Position numbers and translations under genes: made by a program. The notes under the pieces were generated by a model. That model had not been told where the DNA came from and did no database searches. It saw only the letters and a program-made list of their open reading frames with translations. Of a stretch of DNA of 34,065 bases, positions 1 to 7,879 are shown piece by piece. Source of the stretch: an uncultured Pelagibacteraceae bacterium (GTDB lineage: Bacteria > Pseudomonadota > Alphaproteobacteria > Pelagibacterales > Pelagibacteraceae); NCBI GenBank assembly GCA_902629075.1, contig CACOPK010000009.1:1-34065 (forward strand), read 5' to 3'. Each line of letters begins with the position of its first letter. Within the stretch, counting starts at the first letter, position 1.

Positions 1-1
1 G

Positions 2-766
2 GGTGCCGCAGGTGTTCACTTTGAAGATCAATTAGCAAGTGAAAAAAAATGTGGTCACATGGGTGGTAAAGTTTTAGTTCCAACTAGCACAATGGTTAGG
101 AATTTAAAGGCAGCAAGATTAGCATCAGATATCGCTGATGTTCCCCTTATTCTTTTAGCAAGAACTGATGCTAATGCTGCAAAACTTATCACAAATGATT
201 TTGATGAAAATGATAAACCTTTTTTAACTGGTGAAAGATCACCTGAGGGTTTCTTTTATGTTAAGGATGGTATTGACCAAGCAATTTCAAGAGGATTAGC
301 ATATGCTCCATACGCTGATTTAATTTGGTGTGAAACTGCTACTCCTAATTTAGAAGAAGCAAAAAAATTTGCTGATGCAATCCATGCAAAATTTCCAGGT
401 AAATTACTTGCCTATAATTGTTCTCCATCATTTAATTGGAAAAAACATTTATCAGATGATGAAATAGGATCATTCCAAAAAAAAATTGCTGAAATGGGCT
501 ATAAATTTCAATTTATAACTTTGGCAGGTTTCCATACACAGAATATTGCTATTTTTGATTTAGCAGAGAAATATAAAGAAGAGGGAATGGCTGCTTATTC
601 TAAAATTCAGCAACATGAATTCGCAAGAGAGAAAGATGGATACACAAGCGTTAAACATCAAAGAGAAGTTGGAACATCCTATTTTGATGCAGTATCCAAC
701 ACAATAAGTTCAGGAAAAAGTTCTACTACTGCAATGGACGGATCTACAGAGTCTGAGCAGTTCTAA
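2..766 (+). CDS. aceA: Isocitrate lyase, C-terminal part (5' end outside window)
   Basis: The frame is open from the window edge, so the N-terminus is missing. Isocitrate lyase splits isocitrate into glyoxylate and succinate in the cytosol, the first step of the glyoxylate shunt. The catalytic motif KKCGHM is read just before position 60, followed by [22 protein letters not shown] and [11 protein letters not shown], all hallmarks of the family. The C-terminus carries the usual [18 protein letters not shown] tail. The gene ends with TAA and is followed by about 90 bases without an evident gene. An internal ATG at 59 is not the start, because the catalytic Cys lies upstream of it. Identity is very secure. 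Confidence 0.97.
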   Translation, partial: GAAGVHFEDQLASEKKCGHMGGKVLVPTSTMVRNLKAARLASDIADVPLILLARTDANAAKLITNDFDENDKPFLTGERSPEGFFYVKDGIDQAISRGLAYAPYADLIWCETATPNLEEAKKFADAIHAKFPGKLLAYNCSPSFNWKKHLSDDEIGSFQKKIAEMGYKFQFITLAGFHTQNIAIFDLAEKYKEEGMAAYSKIQQHEFAREKDGYTSVKHQREVGTSYFDAVSNTISSGKSSTTAMDGSTESEQF

Positions 767-859
767 ATATTAAAAATTTTTTCCATCATCTCAATTCGTT
801 GGCTATTAATAGTACTTATTTATATTAGCTATTAATTACCAAGAGTGTAAGTTAGCCAA

Positions 860-2035
860 ATGAATAAAAACCTATTTTTGCTTACTGCTAGTCAAGTATT
901 TGGTTTTACAGCAGCTAACGTAACTGTTTTTCTAAGTGGAATAATAGGTGCCCAGTTAAGTTCAATTAAATCTTTATCAACACTACCACCATCTATTTAC
1001 ATAGTTGGTATTGCGATATCTACTATATTTGCAGCTAAAGTTATGAGCATAATTGGAAGAAGGCTTGGTTTTGTTTTAGCATCAATAGCTAGCACAGTTG
1101 CAAGTCTTATGGCAGCATATTCAATAATTTTAGGTAATTTTTTTATTTTTTGTTTTGCTTGTTTTATTTTAGGGGCAGGAATGGCTTTTATCCATCAATA
1201 TCGATTTGCAGCTGCAGAAAGTGTTGAGAAAGAACAAGCTCCCAGAGCAATTTCAATTTTATTGTTAGCTGGAATTGTATCAGCATTTATTGGCATAAGT
1301 TTAGCAAACTATACTAAAAACTTTATTCCTAATTATCTATATGCAGGATCATATTTTGCCCTTGCTTTCTTGACTATAATGCCAGCTATATTTTTATCTT
1401 TTTTTAAAGAAAAGAGTGAAGCCATTTCAAAACAAGATAAACAAATTAGCACCAGAACTTATTTTCAATTTATCTCTGAACCAAAATTTTTACAGGCACT
1501 AACCGCCGCTTCTTTTGCATATGTTGTGATGGCCTTTCTAATGACAGCTACACCAATTAGCATGCATATTATCCACGAATTTAGTTTAGATAAATTAGGT
1601 ATAGTTATGCAATTTCATGTTTTAAGTATGTTTCTTCCATCTTTAATAACAGGAACATTAATTAAAAAATATGGGTTCAGTAAAATGATGTATTTAGGAG
1701 TGTTGTTTTATGTTTTTACAATAATTACAAGTTTTCTAGATCCGTCTTTTATTAGTTATTTATTAGGATTAATTTTTTTAGGAATAGGGTGGAACTTTCT
1801 TTTTGTAACAGCAACAAGCCTTTTAGTAACTACATATACTCCTGATGAAAAATTTAAAGCTCAAGGATTTAACGACTTGGTTGTTTTTTCTTTTACTGCA
1901 ATATCTAGTTTATCTGCAGGAATATTAATTTCTATGACTAGTTGGAAATCGGTAAACCTACTCTGTATTCCTTTTTTAATTTTAATTATTGCTTCAATAT
2001 TAAATGCAGATTTAAGAAAAACTGAAAAAATTTAA
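860..2035 (+). CDS. MFS transporter, substrate unknown
   Basis: A 391-residue polytopic inner-membrane protein with about 12 hydrophobic segments and a loop between helices 2 and 3 (SIIGRRLG, near residue 65) that fits the MFS signature. The fourth segment region contains HQYRFAAAE, seen in a group of uncharacterised bacterial MFS permeases. It stands alone: the upstream gap is about 90 bases, and downstream it converges on a minus-strand transcript whose terminator overlaps its stop codon. The substrate cannot be read from the sequence or the neighbours. Confidence 0.85.
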   Translation: MNKNLFLLTASQVFGFTAANVTVFLSGIIGAQLSSIKSLSTLPPSIYIVGIAISTIFAAKVMSIIGRRLGFVLASIASTVASLMAAYSIILGNFFIFCFACFILGAGMAFIHQYRFAAAESVEKEQAPRAISILLLAGIVSAFIGISLANYTKNFIPNYLYAGSYFALAFLTIMPAIFLSFFKEKSEAISKQDKQISTRTYFQFISEPKFLQALTAASFAYVVMAFLMTATPISMHIIHEFSLDKLGIVMQFHVLSMFLPSLITGTLIKKYGFSKMMYLGVLFYVFTIITSFLDPSFISYLLGLIFLGIGWNFLFVTATSLLVTTYTPDEKFKAQGFNDLVVFSFTAISSLSAGILISMTSWKSVNLLCIPFLILIIASILNADLRKTEKI

Positions 2036-2073
2036 GGGGTACACTCTTTGGTTATCCCAAAGAGCCCCCTTAA
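2025..2073 (-). terminator. Strong intrinsic terminator for minus-strand transcription
   Basis: On the minus strand the arms TTAAGGGG and CCCCTTAA (2066-2073 with 2032-2039) enclose an inner 8-bp stem, 2057-2064 with 2044-2051. The structure is followed directly by six Ts (2030-2025). On the plus strand the same hairpin has no T-run after it, so it does not serve the MFS gene. It ends either the candidate RNA at 2025-2200 or a long zur 3' UTR, and it overlaps the last codons of the convergent MFS gene. Confidence 0.75.
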
Positions 2074-2200
2074 TGTTGCCGCTTTGGCTAAATCCACGAA
2101 AGGGATTTATTTACATAATGTTTTTTATATGGAATCTCACCAGCTAAGTGTCAGGCAACTTTAACATAGACTCATCCTCCCTGAGTTAAAGTTAACTTTT
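2025..2200 (-). ncRNA. Candidate structured small RNA downstream of zur
   Basis: This spacer has no open frame but is richer in G+C and structure than other spacers here. Read on minus, it contains a hairpin ACTCA-loop-TGAGT with a GGGAGGA loop (about 2170-2186). An enclosing helix pairs 2185-2193 with 2157-2165, and an alternative long-range helix pairs 2154-2164 with 2070-2080. There is a small hairpin at 2090-2108 and finally the intrinsic terminator. The 5' end near 2200 is a guess. I could not match it to tmRNA, SRP RNA, RNase P RNA or a riboswitch class I know. 6S RNA or a SAR11-specific sRNA remains possible. It could also be just a structured 3' UTR of zur. Confidence 0.5.
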
Positions 2201-2204
2201 GAAA

Positions 2205-2263
2205 AGGTTGTATTCAATAAATTTATTAACAAAAAATTAAAATATTTAAATTGAATACAACCT
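2205..2263. repeat. Perfect 14-bp inverted repeat with AT-rich loop
   Basis: The arms AGGTTGTATTCAAT (2205-2218) and its exact reverse complement (2250-2263) are separated by 31 bases of A/T-rich DNA. It lies between the stop of zur (minus) and the candidate RNA. On minus the second arm is followed by only four Ts, so it may be a weak terminator for the zur operon; otherwise it may be a processing site or a binding site. Confidence 0.6.
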
Positions 2264-2311
2264 AGTGATAATTTATATTATTGGAAATCAAAAATTAAAA
2301 TTTTTTAGTAT

Positions 2312-2713
2312 CTATTTTCTTTTACACTTTTTACACAAACCAAAAAATTCTAAATTATATTTTTTATAGTTCATTCCGGTGTTGTCACTAAAGTTCGTTA
2401 AATATTTTGCAAGTTTATTATCTTTTATTTCAGTTACTTTTTCACAGCTTTCACATATTGAAAATGCCGTAGTTTTAGATATTTGACAGCTTGAATTTTG
2501 ACAAGCAATGAAAGCATTACGACTTTCAATTTTATGTATTTTTCCAATTTCTACCAATTTATCCAGCGCTCTATATACCTGCAACGGTGCCTTAATCCCT
2601 TTTTTTTGGACATTAAATAGTATTGAGTAAGCCTTCATTGGCTCAGGAGATTTATCAATAAGATCAAAAATAATTTTTTGATTTTTTGATAAATTTAATT
2701 GTTTTTCCACCAT
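2312..2713 (-). CDS. zur: Fur-family regulator, probably Zur
   Basis: A 133-residue cytoplasmic repressor of the Fur family, which binds DNA when loaded with metal. The N-terminal winged helix includes APLQVYRALDKLVEIGKI (about 42-59), the recognition-helix region. The structural zinc site is built from C87/C90 (CESC) and C127/C130 (CKKC). A further pair, C71 and C76, sits where E. coli Zur has Cys88 and nearby histidines; the protein has almost no histidine (only H60). It is the last gene of znuC-znuB-zur, 21 bases after znuB, which is the main reason for calling it Zur rather than Fur or Mur. It probably represses its own operon through the operators at 4306-4338. Confidence 0.85.
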   Translation of the reverse strand: MVEKQLNLSKNQKIIFDLIDKSPEPMKAYSILFNVQKKGIKAPLQVYRALDKLVEIGKIHKIESRNAFIACQNSSCQISKTTAFSICESCEKVTEIKDNKLAKYLTNFSDNTGMNYKKYNLEFFGLCKKCKRK

Positions 2714-2734
2714 TATATTTTTACCAATTTCATT

Positions 2735-3538
2735 TTAATTTTTCAATCCGGATGTTTGTTTTATTTTTAATAAAGATAATATGAATAAAAATAAAGATGC
2801 CGCTATAATTGATGGTCCCGAGGCTGTATTGAATTCTAATGACGAATATAGACCTAAAATTACAGATAATAATCCTCCTATTATTGAGTAAAATACCATC
2901 TGAAGAGGACTTGTAGATACATTTCTCGCCATAGCAGCAGGTATTATTAGCATTCCTGTTATTAAAAGTAATCCAACCATTTTTATTGATATGGCGATAA
3001 CTGCAGCCATTAAAATTGTGAATATAGCTTTCGCTCTATCAGGATTTAATCCCTCAGCCTCTGCTAATTCGTAATTTACTGTAGATGCAAATAAAGATTT
3101 CCAAATTAATTTTAGTACTACTAAAATTAATAATCCGCCTATCCAAATAATTAATAAATCATCAACAGTTACTGCTAGTATATCGCCAAATAACAATCCC
3201 ATTATATCAAATCTAATAAAAGATAAAAAACCAATCACCACAAGTCCAACTGCTAACGATGAGTGCGCCAAAAGACCTAATAGAGCATCTCCAGGTAAAT
3301 TAGTTTTATTTTGAAGTTGAATTAAAATTAACGCTATTAAAGCTGAAATAATAAACACTGAGAAAGCTATATTAAATTGAAAAGAGTATGCTATCGTCAC
3401 ACCAAGAAGAGCAGAGTGTGAAAGTGTATCACCAAAATAAGACAATCTTCTCCAAACAACGAAACATCCAAGAGGACCTGTTACAAGCGCAACACCAATT
3501 CCAGCAAACAAAGCTCTTATAAAAAAATCATCGAACAT
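2735..3538 (-). CDS. znuB: Zinc ABC transporter permease
   Basis: A 267-residue inner-membrane permease of the ABC-3 family (ZnuB/MntB/TroC type) with about eight hydrophobic segments. Family landmarks include GPLGCFVVWRRLSYFGDTLSHSALLG cut short here to its core RLSYFGDTLSHSA (about 31-43), AEAEGLN (near 158) and LLITGMLIIPAA (about 190-201). It forms the membrane channel that passes zinc delivered by ZnuA, powered by ZnuC. Its start codon abuts the znuC stop codon directly, so the two are translationally linked. Zinc rather than manganese is inferred from the His-rich ZnuA and the Zur-type regulator beside it. Confidence 0.92.
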   Translation of the reverse strand: MFDDFFIRALFAGIGVALVTGPLGCFVVWRRLSYFGDTLSHSALLGVTIAYSFQFNIAFSVFIISALIALILIQLQNKTNLPGDALLGLLAHSSLAVGLVVIGFLSFIRFDIMGLLFGDILAVTVDDLLIIWIGGLLILVVLKLIWKSLFASTVNYELAEAEGLNPDRAKAIFTILMAAVIAISIKMVGLLLITGMLIIPAAMARNVSTSPLQMVFYSIIGGLLSVILGLYSSLEFNTASGPSIIAASLFLFILSLLKIKQTSGLKN

Positions 3539-4285
3539 TTAATTTTTTTTAATATCTCCTTCATTAGTATGAACATGATCATGCTTATGTTCGTATATAG
3601 TAAGAGTTTTAGATGCTTGCTCACCAAATAAAGCCTTATACTCATGATTATGCGCTACATCAGTTGGTGAGCCAGAGCAACAAACATGACCATTTAAACA
3701 AACAACGTGGTCAGTTGCGCTCATCACAGTATGTAAATCGTGAGAAATAAGCAGAATACCACAATTTAATTCCTCTGAAATTTTTTTGATTAATTGATAC
3801 AAAGCAATCTCACCTGTAAAGTCTACTCCTTGGACAGGTTCATCTAGCACTAATAGTTCCGGTTTTTTTGAAATAGCTCTAGCCAGTAAAACTCTTTGGA
3901 ACTCGCCTCCAGATAAATTACCTAAATTTTTATTTTTAAGATGCAATACTCCTGTTAATGATAACGACTCATTTATTTGTTGCTCTCCTATATTATCTGT
4001 TAATAACATAAAATCATTAACTCTAATCGGTAGCGTCCAATCAATTGAAATTTTTTGAGGCACATATCCAATTTTATCTGTGTATTTTTCTACTTTACCT
4101 TCAATTTTTTTATATATTCCCAATGCAATTTTGGCAGTTGTACTTTTTCCTGAACCGTTAGGACCAATAAGAGTTACAATTTTTCCTTTTTGAACTTCAA
4201 GAGAAACTCCCTCTACAAGAAACTTATTATTTAGTTGATATCCTGCATTTTGCAATTTTACTAATGTATCGTTATTTGATCTCAT
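3539..4285 (-). CDS. znuC: Zinc ABC transporter ATPase
   Basis: A 248-residue ABC ATPase. It shows Walker A GPNGSGKST (about 41-49), the signature LSGGEFQR (about 123-130), Walker B LLVLDEP and the switch histidine in LLISHD. The C-terminal tail is His-rich (EHKHDHVHT), as is common in zinc-uptake ATPases. It hydrolyses ATP to drive import through ZnuB. It is the first gene of znuC-znuB-zur and is divergent from znuA across a 64-base spacer holding the Zur operators. Confidence 0.93.
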   Translation of the reverse strand: MRSNNDTLVKLQNAGYQLNNKFLVEGVSLEVQKGKIVTLIGPNGSGKSTTAKIALGIYKKIEGKVEKYTDKIGYVPQKISIDWTLPIRVNDFMLLTDNIGEQQINESLSLTGVLHLKNKNLGNLSGGEFQRVLLARAISKKPELLVLDEPVQGVDFTGEIALYQLIKKISEELNCGILLISHDLHTVMSATDHVVCLNGHVCCSGSPTDVAHNHEYKALFGEQASKTLTIYEHKHDHVHTNEGDIKKN

Positions 4286-4305
4286 TTTAATGCTTGACTT
4301 TTAAA

Positions 4306-4338
4306 TGTTATATTATTACATAACGTTATAATATAACA
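4306..4338. promoter_or_regulatory. Overlapping Zur-box operators between znuC and znuA
   Basis: The spacer between the divergent starts contains the perfect 13-bp palindrome GTTATAATATAAC (4325-4337). A second, looser site with the same half-sites, GTTAT...ATAAC, spans 4307-4324. The whole block has perfect 11-bp outer arms (4306-4316 and 4328-4338) and a 10-bp palindrome ATAACGTTAT across the junction. This matches the GTTATA-N-TATAAC type of Zur box known in proteobacteria. Its place, within 45 bases of both start codons, fits zinc-dependent repression of both arms. Confidence 0.8.
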
Positions 4339-4349
4339 ATAGTTAAAAT

Positions 4350-5321
4350 ATGACTTATATAAAAAAAATTCCTTTCGTTTTCACATTAATATCATTTTTA
4401 ACATTCTTTACATCTGTAAATGCAGAATTCAAAGTTGTAGCATCTATTAAACCAATTCACTCTTTAGCTAGTTATTTGATGGATGGTATTGGAAAACCTA
4501 ATCTTATTGTGGATGGATATGCTTCCCCTCATGGATTTGCCATGAAACCTTCACATGCAAAAATGCTTCAAGAAGCAGATATTATATTTTGGGTAGGTGA
4601 AGATTTAGAGAATTTTTTAGTTAAACCGTTAAGTTCAATTGCAAAAAAAGCTGAAAAAATTGAGTTAATGGAAATTAAAGGTTTAGAGGTATTAAAATTT
4701 AGAGAAAGAAATATTTTTGATGATCACGATCATGACGACCACGGACACGATGATCACGGTAAAAAAGAAGATGATCATGACGACCACGGACACGATGATC
4801 ACGATGGACACGCTCATGGTGAATTTGACCCGCACATTTGGTTAGATCCTGTTAATGCGAAAGTTATTTTAAAAGAGATGGCTGAGCATTTAATTGAAAA
4901 TGACGAAAAAAATTCTGCAATTTACAAAAAAAATTTAGCAAAAGCTCTTAACGATATTGATAAGTTAATTAAAGACACTAAATCTGAATTAAGCAAAAGT
5001 ATTGCTTCTATAGTTTTTCATGATGCATACCAATATTTTGAGGAAAGATTTAATGTAAATATTTTGGGAGCATTTACAGTTAATACAGATGTAATGCCTG
5101 GTGCAGAGCAATTAGCTGAAATTAGAGAAATTATTGAGCATGATAAAGTCGCTTGTGTATTTTCGGAACCACAATTTAATCCAGATATTATCAAAGCAGT
5201 TGCTAAAGACATGAATATAAAAACTGGTGTAATTGATCCTCTTGGAGCAACTTTAAATCCAGGTAAAGATTTATATTTTAATTTAATTAAAAATATGTCT
5301 GCTTCATTCAAAAACTGCTAA
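4350..5321 (+). CDS. znuA: Zinc ABC transporter periplasmic binding protein
   Basis: A 323-residue secreted cluster A-I binding protein that captures Zn(II) in the periplasm and hands it to ZnuBC. Residues 1-25 are a signal peptide ending VNA. Likely metal ligands are H61 (SPHGFAMKPS), H162 (DPHIWLDP), H224 (VFHDAY) and D296 (VIDPLG). Residues about 125-156 form the His/Asp-rich loop typical of ZnuA, built from repeats of HDDHGHDDH. At DNA level this loop holds a perfect 31-base duplication (4728-4758 and 4773-4803). The leader is short and AT-rich, and expression should be Zur-controlled from the operators immediately upstream. Confidence 0.95.
   Translation: MTYIKKIPFVFTLISFLTFFTSVNAEFKVVASIKPIHSLASYLMDGIGKPNLIVDGYASPHGFAMKPSHAKMLQEADIIFWVGEDLENFLVKPLSSIAKKAEKIELMEIKGLEVLKFRERNIFDDHDHDDHGHDDHGKKEDDHDDHGHDDHDGHAHGEFDPHIWLDPVNAKVILKEMAEHLIENDEKNSAIYKKNLAKALNDIDKLIKDTKSELSKSIASIVFHDAYQYFEERFNVNILGAFTVNTDVMPGAEQLAEIREIIEHDKVACVFSEPQFNPDIIKAVAKDMNIKTGVIDPLGATLNPGKDLYFNLIKNMSASFKNC
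4728..4803 (+). repeat. 31-bp direct repeat, 45-bp period, in the znuA His loop
   Basis: Positions 4728-4758 and 4773-4803 are identical over 31 bases. The 45-base period equals 15 codons, so copy-number change would keep the frame and lengthen or shorten the metal-binding loop. The perfect DNA identity suggests a recent duplication. Confidence 0.85.
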
Positions 5322-5385
5322 AAACTGTGACATATAATTATCTTAAATTATAAATTTATTCATTTATTCTGGTCTTTAATCAATT

Positions 5386-5589
5386 ATGAAAAGACCACCT
5401 TATTACTATAGAATTCCAATTTTAATGGCAATTCTATGCTTTCCTCCAATTGGCTCAACACAACTTGGTTGGTATTTTTTTGGTAAAGAAATAGGGTTAA
5501 ATATTGGCATGGTTGTGGGAGTAATTTCTGTTACAATTGCAGCTTACCTTTTGTACCAAAAAGGATGGAGAGAAGATGATGAGGATTAA
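5386..5589 (+). CDS. Small membrane protein, function unknown (67 aa)
   Basis: A 67-residue protein with two hydrophobic segments (about 11-31 and 36-57) and a charged C-terminus (KGWREDDED). I do not recognise a family. It is followed after 3 bases by the 83-residue SHOCT-domain protein, so the two are probably co-transcribed. Both precede the GlaH-like gene on the same strand. Confidence 0.7.
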   Translation: MKRPPYYYRIPILMAILCFPPIGSTQLGWYFFGKEIGLNIGMVVGVISVTIAAYLLYQKGWREDDED

Positions 5590-5592
5590 TTA

Positions 5593-5844
5593 ATGCAAGC
5601 GATTATATTTTTTACATTAGCAATTTCAGCAATGGTTTTTGTAATTTATTTAGGTGCAAGATCAACCATGAGAGGTATGAAAGCTAAAAGTGAAAGATTA
5701 ACTGAAGAAGAAGAATTGAAAAATTTACCAGAAAATAATACTGGCATGATATCTGAATTAGAAAAATTAAATGAATTATATAAATCAGGTGCATTAAACG
5801 AAGAAGAATTTAATAAAGCTAAAGCAAAACTGCTTGAGAATTAA
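5593..5844 (+). CDS. Membrane-anchored SHOCT-domain protein (83 aa)
   Basis: An N-terminal transmembrane helix (about 3-20) is followed by a charged linker and a C-terminal SHOCT motif: LEKLNELYKSGALNEEEFN (about 56-74), then KAKAKLL. SHOCT (short C-terminal) domains are small helical pairs often found at the ends of membrane proteins and thought to mediate oligomerisation. The exact role is unknown. It begins 3 bases after the 67-aa gene and ends 12 bases before the next start. Confidence 0.75.
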   Translation: MQAIIFFTLAISAMVFVIYLGARSTMRGMKAKSERLTEEEELKNLPENNTGMISELEKLNELYKSGALNEEEFNKAKAKLLEN

Positions 5845-5856
5845 AATAATTAAACT

Positions 5857-6772
5857 ATGGAATTAATAAGTATTGATGGATTAAACATTCATTATCATCA
5901 AAAATCAAAAAGAATAATATACATAGAACTTGATGATACAATAATTGAAAAACTCGCATTCAATTTTAAAAAATTTGATATCTTAACCTTAGAGTACAAA
6001 CCTTTTTCAAGATTTACTATTGCAAATGTCTTAGACGAAGTTACATCCAAAAAACTTAGTAAATTTATAACCGAGATTTTAAAAAATAGAGAAACAGGAT
6101 GTATAATTTTAAGTCCAAAAAATAATTCAGCAATAGTTGATCAAACTTTTTTAGTAAAGCTTTCTACTGCAATTGCTCACTTATTTGGAAATCCAAATCA
6201 TGATTCAATGGCAGGAAAATATTATGCAAGATTTCATGTAAAACACGTTGATACCTCGGATAGTTATTTGAGAAAACCTTATACTAATATGGACCTACAT
6301 ACTGATGGAACTTATGTTAAAGAAAAAACTGATTGGTTACTAATGTCAAAGCTTGAGGAAAAAAATGTTGAAGGTGGTGAAAGTGTTTTATTACATTTAG
6401 ACGATTGGGAATTTTTAGAACAATTATCAAATGATCCTGTTGGGAATCAAAATTTTATATGGGGGTCTCCAAAAAAGTAAAAATATTGACTACAAAGTTG
6501 AACATCCAGTTTTTACTAAAGATGAAAATGGTTTAGCGCAAATATCTTATATAGATCAGTTTCCTGAACCAAAAAATATGGAACAAGGATTATTTTTACA
6601 ACGTCTGTCGGATGCACTTGAAGGAAGCAAAAATAAAATAGAAACTAAATTACCGGTTGGGTCTTGTGTAATTGCAAATAATTACTTTTGGCTTCATGGC
6701 AGAAAACCATTTAAAGAAAATAAAAATCTTAGTAGAGAACTTTTAAGAATAAGAGGTGCTTTTTTCAATTAA
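5857..6772 (+). pseudogene. glaH: CsiD/GlaH-type glutarate 2-hydroxylase, frameshifted
   Basis: Fe(II)/2-oxoglutarate dioxygenase of the CsiD family; GlaH converts glutarate to L-2-hydroxyglutarate. The first frame (5857-6480) carries the iron ligands H148 and D150 (DLHTDGTYV) and LLHLDDWEFLEQL. It then stops at TAA right after an A6 run (6471-6476). The +1 frame continues with the expected family sequence SKNIDYKVEHPVF, YIDQF, the distal His in NNYFWLHGR and the 2OG-binding Arg in RELLRIRG, ending at 6772. Removing one A restores a single protein of about 304 residues (E. coli CsiD is about 325). It is either a recent pseudogene or an indel error in a homopolymer. The stop overlaps the next start (TAATG). 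No lhgO partner is present. Confidence 0.85.
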
Positions 6773-7827
6773 TGAAAAAGGTTTTAATTTTATTTATATT
6801 TTTAAGCACAAATGTATTTGCTGAAATTAATTTAACAAAAATTAAAGATGGTTTTAATAGTCCGTGGTCATTATCTATTGTTAATGATGGAAAATATTTA
6901 ATTACTGAAAAACCAGGAAATATAATTCTATTTAATGAAGTTGAAAATACATCTAAGACTATAAAACATAATTTAGATGTATTAGAGGATGGTCAAGGAG
7001 GGTTGTTAGATATTTTTTTTGAAAAAAATTATGTCTACGTAACTTATTCAGAACATATTACTAATGGATTTACATCAACTTCTTTAGCAAGAGCAAAATA
7101 TAATGAAAATGAATTAAATTTTTCAAACTTATTTAGATCAACACCTTCTATTAAAAGCGGATATCATTTTGGATCAAGAATAGTGATAAAAGAAGACGAT
7201 ATTTATATTTCTTCAGGAGAAAGAGGTGGTGGAATAATAGCTCAAGATCCAACTAAACACCCAGGAAGCATTATTCGGATAAAAACAGATGGATCGATAC
7301 CAAAAGATAATCCAAAGTTTTTAGACAAACCAGATTGGCTTCCTGAAATTTATCAAATTGGAATAAGAAATGTTCAAGGTATGTGCTTGTCTCCTTATGA
7401 TAATAACGTTTATATGACAAATCATGGCGCAAGAGGTGGTGATTGGTTTGGGAAAGTAAATAAAGGTGGAAATTATGGTTGGGATAAACTTTATTGGGGT
7501 GGCACTAAATATTCAGGTTTACCAGGAGGTCCAGAATGGCTACCTGGATATGACAGACCAATTAAATATTATGTTCCATCAATAGCAACATCAGCTTGCT
7601 TAATTTATAGCGGAGACGAATTTTCTGAATGGAAAGGGTATGCATTGATAGCATCTTTAAAACATCAGTCTTTAAGAAGATTAAAATTTGAAGAAAATAA
7701 TTTTATAGAAGAAGAAATGCTTTTTAAAAATACTATCGGACGTATAAGAGATGTAAAACAAGAAAAAGATGGAAAAATATTAATGTTAAGTGATTATGGT
7801 GAATTGTGGAGGATGTCAAAAAATTAA
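6772..7827 (+). CDS. Secreted PQQ-type aldose sugar dehydrogenase-like protein
   Basis: A 351-residue protein with a signal peptide (1-18, ending VFA) and a six-bladed beta-propeller of the glucose/sorbosone dehydrogenase family (YliI/Asd-like). Motifs include GFNSPWSLSI, HFGSRIVI, SSGERGGG, QIGIRNVQGM, NHGARGGDWFGKVNKGGNYG and a C-terminal IGRIRDVKQEKDGKILMLSD. Such enzymes oxidise aldoses in the periplasm with PQQ. No PQQ synthesis genes are visible here, so the cofactor would have to be imported or made elsewhere. Its ATG overlaps the stop of the GlaH-like gene (TAATG), which implies coupled translation. Substrate is not inferable. Confidence 0.82.
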   Translation: MKKVLILFIFLSTNVFAEINLTKIKDGFNSPWSLSIVNDGKYLITEKPGNIILFNEVENTSKTIKHNLDVLEDGQGGLLDIFFEKNYVYVTYSEHITNGFTSTSLARAKYNENELNFSNLFRSTPSIKSGYHFGSRIVIKEDDIYISSGERGGGIIAQDPTKHPGSIIRIKTDGSIPKDNPKFLDKPDWLPEIYQIGIRNVQGMCLSPYDNNVYMTNHGARGGDWFGKVNKGGNYGWDKLYWGGTKYSGLPGGPEWLPGYDRPIKYYVPSIATSACLIYSGDEFSEWKGYALIASLKHQSLRRLKFEENNFIEEEMLFKNTIGRIRDVKQEKDGKILMLSDYGELWRMSKN

Positions 7828-7879
7828 ATCATTACCAATAATGTTGTAATAATAACAAAACAATCTATATAGATGCGGA

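Noticed and set aside
2036..2200. tmRNA, SRP RNA or RNase P RNA in the spacer after the MFS gene
   Set aside because: No tag-peptide frame, no GGAAG-type SRP loop and no RNase P core motifs are seen on either strand. It is kept only as an unclassified RNA candidate.
6470..6480. A-AAA-AAG heptamer followed by a stop in the GlaH-like gene, resembling a programmed -1 frameshift site
   Set aside because: The heptamer is in the right phase for a -1 shift, but the -1 frame reads VKILTTKLN-type sequence that does not match the family. The true continuation is in the +1 frame, so the dnaX-like mechanism does not explain it; a one-base indel does.
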